35,794 nt of DNA, from NCBI GenBank assembly GCA_022640915.1, contig JALCCT010000015.1:1-35794 (forward strand). The letters are read 5' to 3'. The translations under genes and the position numbers were made by a program. Of this stretch, positions 5,635 through 14,680 are shown piece after piece. How positions within the stretch are numbered: the stretch's first letter is position 1; each line of letters starts with the position of its first letter. The notes below the pieces were generated by a model. That model saw only the letters and a program-made list of their open reading frames with translations. It was not told where the DNA came from and made no database searches. Origin of the DNA: Bifidobacterium sp. (lineage in GTDB: Bacteria > Actinomycetota > Actinomycetes > Actinomycetales > Bifidobacteriaceae).

Positions 5635-6500
5635 CTGCCGGTGTGTCTGCGCGTGTCATGGGAGGATGCGGCTATTGATGCACCTGTCTGTGCCCGCTGA
5701 ATTCCGGCGGCCGAATCCCGTTTGGCGGCGTGCATACTGCTTAGATCGGCCTTATGCCACGATATATTCTGCTCATCATCCTGAGTGTCGCGGCTGTTCT
5801 CGTCGCAATTGTCTCCGGGGGTGCATGAATCGTAGCTGTAGTCGTGGCTGTTGTAATCGTTCGCCGAATCGAGGGCGTTGCCTATGGCAAATACGATTCC
5901 GACGATGACTGCTATGGAGATGAGCGTATTCACTATGCCGATGATGATGCCGGCAATTGCCATGCCTTTGCTTTTCTCTCCGCTGGAGTTGATCTGTGCC
6001 AGCGCAATGATCGAAAGGATCAGTCCGACCGGCGCAAAGATGAAGGAGAACACGAACCCCGCAATGCACATGGCGTTCCAGGGCTGCTCTATCGGAGGGT
6101 AGTACGGATACGAGCCCTGCGGAGGATACGACGGACCTTGTGCAGGGGGGTACGGTTGCCCGGAATTCTGCCCATCATGCGGATACGCATAGAACTGCTG
6201 TGGCGGGTAGGGTTGCGGTTGCTGAGTTTCTTGCGTGTAAGGATTGTAACCTGTGTTATCGTTGTTGGTTGGTTGTTGATTGTCTCTCTGCGTGTAGGGG
6301 TCATTGGGCTGCTGCGGGTAAGGCGGCTGCACCTGATAGGGCGATTGGCCCGGGGGCTGGGTATGGCTGTTGGGCGAAGGCTGGTTTTGCGGGCCGGATT
6401 GTGGCACGGGTTGGGATTGGGGCGATGCGTAGGGCGCATTGTGGTTGACATCAGGGTCGTTGGGCTGCTGCGGCAAGGGTGTTGGATAGTAACCGGTCAT
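5610..6500 (-). CDS. Pro/Gln-rich membrane protein with DUF4190 domain
   Basis: The protein has 296 residues. Residues about 1-140 are a low-complexity cytoplasmic region of YPPQ-, QQPN- and PYPP-type repeats without charge patches. A DUF4190-type domain follows (AMCIAGFVFSFIFAPVGLIL...GMAIAGIIIGIVNTLISIAV) with two membrane helices. The last 90 residues are polar and acidic. Such proteins are common in actinobacteria near envelope genes; their job is unknown. I chose the ATG at 6500 over an upstream frame opening because TACACT lies 6 bases before it on the minus strand, fitting a leaderless transcript, and because the repeats start there. The tail past residue about 230 reads through the tRNA promoter and looks less protein-like, so the real C-terminus could be altered. 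Confidence 0.75.
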   Translation of the reverse strand: MTGYYPTPLPQQPNDPDVNHNAPYASPQSQPVPQSGPQNQPSPNSHTQPPGQSPYQVQPPYPQQPNDPYTQRDNQQPTNNDNTGYNPYTQETQQPQPYPPQQFYAYPHDGQNSGQPYPPAQGPSYPPQGSYPYYPPIEQPWNAMCIAGFVFSFIFAPVGLILSIIALAQINSSGEKSKGMAIAGIIIGIVNTLISIAVIVGIVFAIGNALDSANDYNSHDYSYDSCTPGDNCDENSRDTQDDEQNISWHKADLSSMHAAKRDSAAGIQRAQTGASIAASSHDTRRHTGSCAVCISE

Positions 6501-6638
6501 GAGATAAGTGTACGCGCCGGACTTGAAGCGCTCATTAGGTTTTGCGTTCGGTGGGTCTTTTTGAAAATGTGCGCCGAACAAGAGTTGTGCCGAAGCATTG
6601 AGAACGCGCCGTTGCGTATCATCGAATCATATGTCAAA

Positions 6639-6677
6639 GAGCTTTGGGCGCAGGGCGAAGTCCTTTGTCCAAAGCTC
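6639..6677. terminator. 9-bp stem-loop in the DUF4190-galE gap
   Basis: GAGCTTTGG (6639-6647) pairs with CCAAAGCTC (6669-6677) around 21 bases, followed by CTT. Its position and lack of a long T-run make it a weak terminator or a structured leader for the DUF4190 gene. Confidence 0.4.
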
Positions 6678-6746
6678 CTTATGAATGATAGTAGGCCTGC
6701 GTACCGTTCTGTGTAGTTATCCTGTGCAGACCCATTATCGCGGTTG

Positions 6747-6780
6747 GAACGGACGCGAACGCCCGTGTGTGAGTCCGTTC
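6747..6780. terminator. 8-bp stem-loop just downstream of galE
   Basis: GAACGGAC (6747-6754) pairs with GTCCGTTC (6773-6780) around 18 bases. It starts 23 bases past the galE stop on the minus strand. No U-run lies on the galE side, so it may act only as a 3' stabilising stem. Confidence 0.45.
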
Positions 6781-6802
6781 TTCATTGCGGATCAGACCAG
6801 CC

Positions 6803-7813
6803 TCAGCCCTCTTGCGACCAGTGCTCCACATCGATGTGATGATCTGGATTGGCCTGCCAAGCGTCCCATGAGGATTGCACGATGTCGTGCACGCCGTACT
6901 GCGCATGCCAGCCCATCTCCTCATTGATGCGCTTGGGTGATCCGATCAGATGCGGCGGATCGCCGGCACGACGTGGCCTGACGGACTCCGTGAATGGCAG
7001 ACCAGTGACAGCGCGCAGCTCGTCGACGATCTGGCGCACTGATGTGCCTTCGCCCGTGCCAACGTTGAATGCGTCATATTTGCGCTCGTCGCGGTCGAGA
7101 TAGTGGAGCGCGGCGATGTGCGCGTCGGCCAGATCGGAGACATGGATGTAGTCGCGCACGCAAGTACCGTCTTCAGTGGGGTAGTCGTCACCGAAGATAG
7201 CGGGCGCCTTGCCTTGGCTGAGCTTGTCGAGCAGCATCGGAATGAGGTTCAGGATCGCGGGATCCTCCAGCTCCACCGGGCCGCAGCCGGCTACATTGAA
7301 GTAGCGCAGTGCGCAGAAGCGGATATCGTAGCGATTCTCGCAAGCGCGGGCCATCCATTCGCCGAAGAGTTTGGTTTGGCCGTATGGGTTGATCGGCAGC
7401 ATCGGCACCACATCCTCGGGCACCACGTCGACCGGCGGAACGCCGTAGGTGGCGGCCGAGGAGGAGAAGACGAGCTTTTTCACATCCGCGCCAACCATGC
7501 CGGTAAGCACGTTGAGCATGCCGCCCAGATTCTGCTGGTAGTACCACAGCGGCTTTTCTACGGATTCGCCCACCTGCTTGCGCGCGGCGAAATGGATGAC
7601 CGCGTCGACCTTTTCGTCGCGAAGGATCTGCGCGAGGCGCTCGCCAGCGCCCGGGGCCGCGATATCCATGCCGTATAGTCGTGCGCCTTCGATGCGAGTC
7701 GGCTTGCCATAGCTCAAATCGTCAACAACGACGACCCTCTGCTTCGCCTTGTGGAGCGCGTGGACGACATGCGCGCCGATGTAGCCGCAGCCGCCAGTAA
7801 CGAGAACTGTCAT
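6803..7813 (-). CDS. galE: UDP-glucose 4-epimerase
   Basis: GalE interconverts UDP-glucose and UDP-galactose in the cytoplasm using tightly bound NAD, in the Leloir pathway and for cell-surface polysaccharides. The protein has 336 residues, normal for the family. TGGCGYIG at 6-13 is the NAD-binding glycine motif, serines at about 117-119 (FSSSAATYG) and Tyr144-x3-Lys148 (PYGQTK) complete the catalytic triad, and VRDYIHVSDLADAH is the typical extended-SDR motif. The ATG at 7813 has a strong AAGGAGGG site 8 bases before it, so the frame opening further upstream is not used. It stands alone, facing away from trmB across an AT-rich 280-bp gap that probably holds both promoters. Action on N-acetylated sugars is possible and cannot be judged here. 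Confidence 0.95.
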   Translation of the reverse strand: MTVLVTGGCGYIGAHVVHALHKAKQRVVVVDDLSYGKPTRIEGARLYGMDIAAPGAGERLAQILRDEKVDAVIHFAARKQVGESVEKPLWYYQQNLGGMLNVLTGMVGADVKKLVFSSSAATYGVPPVDVVPEDVVPMLPINPYGQTKLFGEWMARACENRYDIRFCALRYFNVAGCGPVELEDPAILNLIPMLLDKLSQGKAPAIFGDDYPTEDGTCVRDYIHVSDLADAHIAALHYLDRDERKYDAFNVGTGEGTSVRQIVDELRAVTGLPFTESVRPRRAGDPPHLIGSPKRINEEMGWHAQYGVHDIVQSSWDAWQANPDHHIDVEHWSQEG

Positions 7814-8096
7814 ATCTGACCCTCCTTGGTGATAAGCGACCATGCCGATTGGCAGCCATGATGATAATCATAGGATTTGGCCAACGCCGCAGCATTTGTT
7901 CACTTATGATCTATTTTGTTATTTTATGTACACTTTGACTATAGCACGTAACGCGTCCGTGCAAAAGCCAGTCCAACCGTAGCTCTAATCTTGGATTGAG
8001 CAGGTATCGCAATAGAATGACCCTGTGCCAGTGCACCGTCGTTTTGGCTGCTTGTCTTGAACGCTCGCTCCAGCGCTTACTCTATAAATGGACGGT
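7814..8096. promoter_or_regulatory. AT-rich divergent promoter region between galE and trmB
   Basis: The gap contains an AT-rich stretch (about 7900-7945) unlike its surroundings, suited to promoters for both genes. For trmB, TTGAAC (8057-8062) and TATAAA (8083-8088) lie just before the ATG at 8097, but 20 bases apart, which is long. No operator repeat is evident. Confidence 0.4.
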
Positions 8097-9050
8097 ATGA
8101 GTGAATCGGGAATAGGTGGCGAATCCGGCGTGGCGAATGCGGCAACTGGCATAAGCGATATGACTGGCGTAGACGATGCTGCCAGCATCAGGAAGAGTCG
8201 GTCTACCGACTCAGCTATTGCGCTAGCTCACGGCAGCACGAAGACTGCAGGCGAGGCAACGAATCATTCCCTAGGTCGCCCGGTGCTCTCATTCGTGCGC
8301 CGATCAGGGCGTCTTGACGACCGGTTGCAGCGGGCTTGGGACGTGTATCACGACCGATATCTGCTCGATATCAATCAGGCTCCCGGTTCGTTGTCGATGC
8401 GTTCGGGGTTATCTGTCAATGCGGGTTTCGTGCGTGCCCACTGGGGCAATGCACATCCGTTAATCGTCGAGATCGGCACTGGTCAAGGCGAGAATGTCGT
8501 CGCTGCAGCGCAGACAAGTCCTGCGCTCAATTTTCTGGCGATCGAGGTTTATGATCCCGGTTTGGCGCATACGATGCTGCTAGCAGGCAAGCGTGATGTG
8601 AGCAATCTGCGCATCGCCCAAGTCAATGCTCCGGAGCTTTTCGAAGCGATGGCAGATGGTTTGGTTAGTGAAGTCTGGACGTTTTTCCCTGATCCGTGGC
8701 CCAAGATGCGTCATCATAAGCGTCGCATCGTCCAGGCTGATCTTGCCGCGCAGATTCATCGCACGCTGAGGTCAAAGGGGGTATGGCGTATAGCCACCGA
8801 CATCGAGGACTACGCACTGCATGTGCACGAGGTGATGGATGGCCGAGCTGACTTCGAGAATGTGGGCGGACTCACGGTCAGCTTGCCGGTCGAGCATGTC
8901 GGCAAAGGCAACGCTGACGAAGCTGTGAGCTTGATGCATGCCGATTTCGCCGAATCGCCGCGGTTCGATGGCCGGATATTAACCAACTTCGAGAAGAAGG
9001 GCATCAAAGCAGGCCGTGCGATCCACGATTTCACGTATCGCGCTATATAG
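8097..9050 (+). CDS. trmB: tRNA (guanine-N7-)-methyltransferase
   Basis: TrmB methylates G46 in the variable loop of many tRNAs using S-adenosylmethionine. The SAM site is [11 protein letters not shown]. The family signature [18 protein letters not shown] carries the catalytic and tRNA-contacting residues, and the C-terminus has DFEKKG-type and FTYRA sequence. The protein is about 317 residues because of an approximately 75-residue polar N-terminal extension (Ser/Ala/Thr rich) not found in E. coli TrmB, whose role is unknown. There is no Shine-Dalgarno sequence. TATAAA ends 8 bases before the ATG at 8097, so I prefer that leaderless start to the in-frame ATG at 8088, which overlaps the -10 box. 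Confidence 0.93.
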   Translation: MSESGIGGESGVANAATGISDMTGVDDAASIRKSRSTDSAIALAHGSTKTAGEATNHSLGRPVLSFVRRSGRLDDRLQRAWDVYHDRYLLDINQAPGSLSMRSGLSVNAGFVRAHWGNAHPLIVEIGTGQGENVVAAAQTSPALNFLAIEVYDPGLAHTMLLAGKRDVSNLRIAQVNAPELFEAMADGLVSEVWTFFPDPWPKMRHHKRRIVQADLAAQIHRTLRSKGVWRIATDIEDYALHVHEVMDGRADFENVGGLTVSLPVEHVGKGNADEAVSLMHADFAESPRFDGRILTNFEKKGIKAGRAIHDFTYRAI

Positions 9051-9201
9051 CTGGTAGATGCAGCGGGTCGGCGTTCTGATACGTACCTGCGCATCTTATA
9101 TCGCTTGGCGCCGAACGCTTCGGCGCGCCGCTCCGTGTCTGTCTTGTGACCTGATATTGTACGAAGTACGATCAAACTCACAACGAAGGAGAGTGGAGAC
9201 A

Positions 9202-9366
9202 ATGGTAGCATTCGTACTGATTCTGCTGGCTCTGTGGATTATTGGCGGCATTGCCGGGTTGGTGCTCAAGGGCCTGCTGTGGCTGTTCTGGGTGTCGCTT
9301 GTACTTTTCCTCATAACGTTGGCTTTTTCGTTTGTCAAAGGTCTGTTCACCAAGAAAAACAAGTAA
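9202..9366 (+). CDS. Small hydrophobic membrane protein (54 residues)
   Basis: The ATG at 9202 follows a good ribosome site (GGAGAGTGGAG). The product is almost entirely two membrane helices (VLILLALWIIGGIAGLVLKG and LLWLFWVSLVLFLITLAFSF) ending in a positive tail FTKKNK, which predicts that end to be cytoplasmic. Small proteins of this pattern are common and mostly unstudied in actinobacteria. It lies 150 bp after trmB with its own AT-rich upstream sequence, so it is probably independent. No function is assigned. Confidence 0.75.
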   Translation: MVAFVLILLALWIIGGIAGLVLKGLLWLFWVSLVLFLITLAFSFVKGLFTKKNK

Positions 9367-9581
9367 GGGCAGAGCTGGGATAGCCCCTGAGACAGTTGTT
9401 CCGCCGCGCCATCCTTGGGAAAATGGCTGTCGCGGTGGAGCTCTGATGCGGTCGGTATGCGATGGCGTACAGCGTCATCCGCCGTCATGGTCATTCACTA
9501 GTACGTCATTCGTTAGCAATATCGACCGACACGTAGGCCGCAAGCCTTAACGCGCAGTCCAAAACAAGGGGGATATCAGTC

Positions 9582-9809
9582 ATGGTCATCAAACCGAAAA
9601 CCATTGTGGGTGCCATCGCGTTAGCGTTTGGCGCAGTAAGCTTCGCATTGTCGTTCTTCGAGCCGCTCGCCTCGGGCATCTGCGGCCTTATCGCAGGCAT
9701 GCTCGGACTGGCTTGCGGCTTGGATTGGGGGGCATCCCGCGGCGAGGAACCAATGCCGGCAGCGCGTACTTCCGGCAGCGCAGTCAGCGATGATGCGCAA
9801 AGGCCATAG
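9582..9809 (+). CDS. Small membrane protein (75 residues), unknown
   Basis: The ATG follows AAGGGGGAT. Residues about 5-25 and 28-48 form two hydrophobic helices with small residues (IVGAIALAFGAVSFALSF, ASGICGLIAGMLGLACGL). A 25-residue polar tail follows. It is placed between another tiny membrane protein and a translation GTPase, with no overlap or shared signal. No family is recognised. Confidence 0.65.
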   Translation: MVIKPKTIVGAIALAFGAVSFALSFFEPLASGICGLIAGMLGLACGLDWGASRGEEPMPAARTSGSAVSDDAQRP

Positions 9810-9885
9810 TCGGGCAATTTCACGAGTTGTAGAGCCATGTGTTTGGCAAGGTGCGACAATCTGAAAGGGCGGCGGTTGGCACGGC

Positions 9886-11991
9886 ATGAAGCGGGCGATA
9901 ATAGGCGTGCTGGCGCATGTTGATGCGGGCAAGACCACGCTCTGCGAGGGCCTGCTGTTTCGTGCCGGCCGGCTGCGCTCACTCGGACGGGTCGACCATG
10001 GCGACGCATTCCTCGATACCGAGCAGGAGGAACGACGTCGCGGCATCACGATCTTCTCCAAACAGGCGATATTGAAGCATGGCGACGCCTGCATTACTTT
10101 GCTGGATACACCGGGGCATGTTGATTTCTCCGCTGAAATGGAACGAACACTGAGTGTGCTCGATTGTGCGGTACTTGTCGTCAGTGCTGCCGACAGTGTG
10201 CAGGGGCATGCTGAAACACTGTGGCGACTGCTGGGGCAATACCAGGTGCCGACCTTCATCTTCGTCAACAAAATGGACACTGGTGAAGCGGATCGTGCGA
10301 CGCTGCTCACTCGGCTCAGACAGCGTTTCAGCGAAGGCTGCATGATGTTCGACGATGCTGCGCAGCTCAAGGTGCAGGCCGAGGATATCGCCACACTCGA
10401 CGAGGGGGCAATGAACGAATACCTGGAACATGGGAACCTAAGCGAAGCCACGCTTCGCCTCATGATCTCGAGGCGGCTTATTTTCCCGTGCTATTTCGGT
10501 TCGGCGCTGAAGCTCGATGGAGTCGATGCCTTCCTTGATGGATTGGCGCGATACACGGCGCAATCTGAATATACTTCGCAACCTACGCATCTGCGGGACT
10601 TCGGAGCCCGCATCTACAAGATATCGCACGACCCGCAGGGCAATAGGCTCACGTGGCTCAAAGTCACTGGTGGCGAGCTTGCGGTCAAGATGATGCTGAC
10701 TAATGCGCGGTCCGCCTCTGGGGCGAGTCCTCGCGTTGTGAATACCGCAACCTCGGATGCCTCCAAATCCCGAATTGTCGAACGGGCAGCTGAGGAAAGC
10801 GGCATTATCAAGAATAACGCTGCGGAGGTGGCCACCGCGGAAATATGGCAGGAGAAGGCCGATCAGATTCGCGTCTACTCCGGCGCGAAATTCACGCTCG
10901 CCGATACCGCTGCCGCAGGAACACTGTGCGCGGTTACTGGGCTCACGCGCACTTACCCTGGGCAGGGACTGGGCGTCGAAAGCGATGCGGGCAAGCCGTT
11001 GCTCGAACCTGTGCTCACCTACACGCTGATTCCCGGAGGCGCAGACGTCCACAAATCGTTGCAGGCGCTACGCACGCTTGAGGACGAGGACCCGCTGCTG
11101 CATGTGCGCTGGCAGGAGCGCTTGCAGGAGGTTCAATTGGATCTCATGGGCGAGGTTCAGCTCGAAATCATCCAACAGCTGATGCACGATCGTTTCGGTC
11201 TTGATGTCGGGTTTGGGCCGGGTAGCATCATGTATCGCGAGACGATTGAAGCCCCGGTCGAAGGCATCGGGCATTTCGAGCCGCTGCGGCATTACGCCGA
11301 GGTTCATCTGTTACTCGAACCTGCGCCGCGGGGGAGTGGTCTGCGCTTCGCGTCGTCTTGCAGCCAGGATGTACTCGATCGCAACTGGCAACGGCTGATC
11401 CTTACCCACCTGCGTGAGCGGGAGCCGCTGGGGGTGCTCACCGGCTCGCCGATCGCCGACATGCGCATCACGCTGCTGACCGGGCGAGGACACCTCAAGC
11501 ACACCGAAGGTGGTGATTTCCGGCAGGCGACATACCGGGCGGTGCGCCACGGATTGATGAAGGCGAAAAGCCGTCAGTTGTGCCGTCTGCTTGAGCCGTG
11601 GTACCGTTTCCGCCTTGAGCTGCCGCACGATCTGTTGGGTCGTGCCATGTCCGACATTCAGCGGATGGGAGGCAACTTCGGTGTGCCGGACTCCACCGGG
11701 GCGTACGCAGTGCTGGAAGGCGAGGCGCCGGTGTCGCAGATGCGCGATTATGCGGCTCAGGTCAACGTCTATAGTCATGCTCAAGGCTCGATCACACGCA
11801 TGTTCGCCGGATATCGGCCATGCCATAACGAAGCCGAAGTCATTGAACAAATCGGATATGATCCGCAAACCGATATCGAGAATACGCCCGACTCGGTTTT
11901 TTGCGCGCACGGCGCCGGATATACGGTCAAATGGGATCGCGTCGAGGATTTCATGCATGTCGAGAGCGCCTACAGCGGCAACATGCGGTAG
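9886..11991 (+). CDS. Ribosomal-protection-type translation GTPase (TetM/OtrA-like)
   Basis: This 701-residue EF-G-like GTPase belongs to the Tet ribosomal protection family. Members such as TetM bind the ribosome and dislodge tetracycline; chromosomal relatives may serve other translational roles. The G motifs are intact: AHVDAGKTT (10-18), RRGIT (51-55), DTPGH (74-78) and NKMD (128-131). Domain IV contains HLKHTEGGDFRQATYRAVRHG, the form seen in OtrA/TetB(P)-type proteins, and the C-terminus ends WDRVEDFMHVESAY. The gene has host-like GC and no mobile flanks, so it looks resident rather than recently acquired. GAAAGGGCGG lies about 13 bases before the ATG, rather far. An MFS exporter follows in the same direction. 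Resistance cannot be concluded from sequence. Confidence 0.85.
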   Translation: MKRAIIGVLAHVDAGKTTLCEGLLFRAGRLRSLGRVDHGDAFLDTEQEERRRGITIFSKQAILKHGDACITLLDTPGHVDFSAEMERTLSVLDCAVLVVSAADSVQGHAETLWRLLGQYQVPTFIFVNKMDTGEADRATLLTRLRQRFSEGCMMFDDAAQLKVQAEDIATLDEGAMNEYLEHGNLSEATLRLMISRRLIFPCYFGSALKLDGVDAFLDGLARYTAQSEYTSQPTHLRDFGARIYKISHDPQGNRLTWLKVTGGELAVKMMLTNARSASGASPRVVNTATSDASKSRIVERAAEESGIIKNNAAEVATAEIWQEKADQIRVYSGAKFTLADTAAAGTLCAVTGLTRTYPGQGLGVESDAGKPLLEPVLTYTLIPGGADVHKSLQALRTLEDEDPLLHVRWQERLQEVQLDLMGEVQLEIIQQLMHDRFGLDVGFGPGSIMYRETIEAPVEGIGHFEPLRHYAEVHLLLEPAPRGSGLRFASSCSQDVLDRNWQRLILTHLREREPLGVLTGSPIADMRITLLTGRGHLKHTEGGDFRQATYRAVRHGLMKAKSRQLCRLLEPWYRFRLELPHDLLGRAMSDIQRMGGNFGVPDSTGAYAVLEGEAPVSQMRDYAAQVNVYSHAQGSITRMFAGYRPCHNEAEVIEQIGYDPQTDIENTPDSVFCAHGAGYTVKWDRVEDFMHVESAYSGNMR

Positions 11992-12138
11992 AGCTTGAGC
12001 TCTCAGCATTGAACATGCGTTCGCGTATCATGACTCTGGCACCGGTATCAGTGGCTGGGTCCTCGGCAAGCTTGCAATCGACGAACTCTGCTGCCCCCGC
12101 TGTTCCCCATCTCATTATTGACAATGCAAAGGCTCACT

Positions 12139-13452
12139 ATGACGACGCGCAACCTCCCGATAACCGGATCCAATTGGCGCCGCAACAGTTACCTGTTCCT
12201 GCTCAGTCAGCTCGCAACTGGCGTTACCTCCATGATTGTGCAGTATGCGATCATCTGGTATCTTACCCAGAAGTCAGGGTCGGCCACCGTGCTGAGCTTG
12301 GCCACGTTGCTCGCGATGCTGCCAATGATTGTAGTCAGCCCGTTCATCGGCACTTTTATTGACCGCTGGAACAAGAAGGCGTTGCTCATCGCCCCTGATA
12401 TCGCGGCGGCGGCTTTCGCAGTCATCCTTTCAGTGGTAGGCACGCTCAATAACACTTTCCCGCTGTGGCTCGTATTCGTCTCGCTGCTGGCGCGCTCCTT
12501 CGCTCAGGCTTTCCAGATGCCCACGATCCAATCGATCCTGCCGACCATCGTGCCACAGGAAGAAGTCACCAAAGTCAACGGCCAGCTCGGCATGGTCCAG
12601 TCGGCCACGATGATCATCTCGCCAGCCTTAGGGGCGCTGCTGTACTCGTTCATTCCGATCAACTATCTCATTCTGATCGACGTACTGGGTGCCGCGATCG
12701 GCATCGGTATGCTCGCCTTCATCACCATTCCCTCCAATATCGCGCAATCGGATGAGAAACCGCAGGTTTTCGCCGACGTGGCGTTCGCATTCAAACGCAT
12801 TGGCACAGTGCACGGGTTGTGGCCCATGCTGCTGATCAGCTCGCTGTTCACGCTCATGTTCATGCCTGCGGGCAGTCTGTATCCGCTCATGACTTTGGCA
12901 TATTTCAAAGGCACGATATTCCAGGCGGGTATCGTCGAAGTAGTGTGGTCGGCTGGATCGCTCCTTGGCGGGGCGTTGATCGGAGCATATGGCGCATGGA
13001 AGGATCGCATGCGGCCTATCATCATCTCGATTGCGGTATTTGGATTGGCTTTCGCCGTATGCGGATTCCTGCCGCCGAACATGACGGGCTTTGTCATCTT
13101 CACTGTGCTCAACGCCTTCGCCGGCCTGGCGATCGCCTTCCCCAGCGCGCTGCCGATGGCGATGATGCAGCAGTCTTTCCCTGCGCAGGAGCTGGGCCGC
13201 ATCTTCGGCGTGGTCATGGCTTTCTCCAATCTTGCCGGGCCTATCGGACTCGTGTTCGCAGGGCCTCTGGCCGACACGGTCGGCGTGCAATGGCTGTTTA
13301 CCATTTCTGGCATCGGGTCGATGTTCGCGGCCGCGCTGATGTTCGCGGTTCCCTCCGCGCGCTGCTATGACAAGCATCTGCAACAGCGTCTGCAGCAGGT
13401 GCCAGAGCTTGCGCCTAACGTGGAGATGGTGGGGAACGTGGGGGAACGGTAA
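12139..13452 (+). CDS. MFS exporter, macrolide-efflux (Mef)-like
   Basis: This membrane transporter of 437 residues has twelve predicted helices. The MFS signature between helices 2 and 3 is modified but visible (GTFIDRWNKK), and the sequence FQMPTIQSILPTIVPQEEVTKVNGQLG is typical of the Mef/LmrP-type drug exporter branch that uses proton exchange. I chose the ATG at 12139 because AAAGG lies 6 bases upstream; a TTG and an ATG further up have no ribosome site. It follows the TetM-like GTPase by about 150 bp on the same strand, so shared expression is possible. The substrate is not predictable. The C-terminal 25 residues are polar and cytoplasmic. Confidence 0.85.
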   Translation: MTTRNLPITGSNWRRNSYLFLLSQLATGVTSMIVQYAIIWYLTQKSGSATVLSLATLLAMLPMIVVSPFIGTFIDRWNKKALLIAPDIAAAAFAVILSVVGTLNNTFPLWLVFVSLLARSFAQAFQMPTIQSILPTIVPQEEVTKVNGQLGMVQSATMIISPALGALLYSFIPINYLILIDVLGAAIGIGMLAFITIPSNIAQSDEKPQVFADVAFAFKRIGTVHGLWPMLLISSLFTLMFMPAGSLYPLMTLAYFKGTIFQAGIVEVVWSAGSLLGGALIGAYGAWKDRMRPIIISIAVFGLAFAVCGFLPPNMTGFVIFTVLNAFAGLAIAFPSALPMAMMQQSFPAQELGRIFGVVMAFSNLAGPIGLVFAGPLADTVGVQWLFTISGIGSMFAAALMFAVPSARCYDKHLQQRLQQVPELAPNVEMVGNVGER

Positions 13453-13571
13453 GGCAATAACGAGACAAACGGAACGCCTGAGAGTTCTGCCGTATGGCAT
13501 TCATGCGTCGGCAGCGCACAGTGCGAACTCAGCCACGGGCGGCATTCGTCGCAACCTCGTATAGTCGAATC

Positions 13572-14621
13572 ATGAAGCGGATCAAGGAACTCATCGACGC
13601 CTTGCTCGGCGTGTGGAATCGCTCGCTGCTCGGCGGCATGTTGGAGCGTCATTCCTCGCGCCGGGGTGGATTGCTGGCCAACGGCTTGGCGTACGGCTTG
13701 CTGTTTGCTTTCTTCGCAGGTCTGTGGACTCTACTCAGCGTGTTTGGCCTTATGGTGTCGGGCAGCAGCGGTTTACAGGACACCGTGATCGATGTTGTCG
13801 GCAACCTGGTGCCCGGAGTGGCACACACGCTGGAATCAACCGATGCACTCAGCAAGATCTCCGGCACGCTGACTTGGACGGGCCTGGTGACACTTATTTC
13901 GTTCTGGTGGAGCATCACGGGGTGGATGGATTCGCTGCGAACTGCCGTGCATGCCATGTTCGATGAGGAAAGCGAACCGTCGGATGTCATCAAGACGAAG
14001 CTGCGGGACAGTTTTGGCATGCTGCTTGTCATTGTCCTCTTGATGCTGTCAACCATTGCTGGTGCGATTTCCGGCGGTGCGCTGCGCGCAGGGATGCAGT
14101 TGGTCAGCCTTTCGACGGATTCTTTTGCCGGCTCGCTGCTGCTTGATCTGGTCGGTTTTCTCACCGGATTCATGCTCAACCTCATGTTGTTCCTCGTGCT
14201 GCTACAAGTGGTGGCGCATATCCGTCGCGGCCGTTTCGTCATGCTGGGGTCGATCGCCGGCGCGCTCGCTTTCTCCGTGATGCAGCTGCTTGGCGGCCGC
14301 TTGGTGGCAGGAGCTGCCAAAAATCCGCTGCTAGCTCCGTTCGCGGCTATCATCGGTGTGCTGCTTTGGTTCAACCTCATGGCGCAGGTGATCATGTTTT
14401 GCGCGGCCTTCATCGCCCAGGCGCGTCACCGCTATGGTTTGGGTACGCGCAGCGGCAAGCGGCTTTTCGCCCGCATCAACGATGATATGCGTACGATGAT
14501 TGCAGGGGAATCCAGGCATGTGGAGGCGGCGAAAAACGCGTTCCGATCAGATGGTGGCGATGCTTATGGCCAGGACTCCGCCGAGACCCAGATGGACGAT
14601 GCGCAGAGATCGGATTCATAA
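13572..14621 (+). CDS. YihY/BrkB-family membrane protein
   Basis: The protein has 349 residues with six membrane segments. It starts with the family-typical amphipathic lead MERHSSRRGGLLANGLAYGL and includes SFWWSITGWMDSLRTAVHAMF. YihY proteins, once called RNase BN, are inner-membrane proteins of unsettled function. The last 50 residues are a charged cytoplasmic tail. No ribosome site is visible. TATAGT (13560-13565) ends 6 bases before the ATG, matching a leaderless transcript, although no clear -35 is present. The gene converges on the reductase at 14681, with a terminator hairpin between them. Confidence 0.88.
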   Translation: MKRIKELIDALLGVWNRSLLGGMLERHSSRRGGLLANGLAYGLLFAFFAGLWTLLSVFGLMVSGSSGLQDTVIDVVGNLVPGVAHTLESTDALSKISGTLTWTGLVTLISFWWSITGWMDSLRTAVHAMFDEESEPSDVIKTKLRDSFGMLLVIVLLMLSTIAGAISGGALRAGMQLVSLSTDSFAGSLLLDLVGFLTGFMLNLMLFLVLLQVVAHIRRGRFVMLGSIAGALAFSVMQLLGGRLVAGAAKNPLLAPFAAIIGVLLWFNLMAQVIMFCAAFIAQARHRYGLGTRSGKRLFARINDDMRTMIAGESRHVEAAKNAFRSDGGDAYGQDSAETQMDDAQRSDS

Positions 14622-14672
14622 GCGTGTGGGCTCGCGCTTTTCCCCGAGTCGGGGAAGCGTGAGCCCACACGC
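14622..14672. terminator. Bidirectional terminator between convergent genes
   Basis: GCGTGTGGGCTC (14622-14633) pairs perfectly with GAGCCCACACGC (14661-14672). Inside is a second stem, CCCCGA/TCGGGG with flanking GCG pairs. It begins directly after the YihY stop and ends 8 bases from the end of the gene on the other strand. Confidence 0.85.
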
Positions 14673-14680
14673 GCGATGTT

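Noticed and set aside
9886..11991. Acquired tetracycline resistance gene tet(W) or tet(M)
   Set aside because: Only the general fold and G motifs match; domain IV is of the OtrA/TetB(P)-like type, composition fits the host, and no mobile element flanks it.
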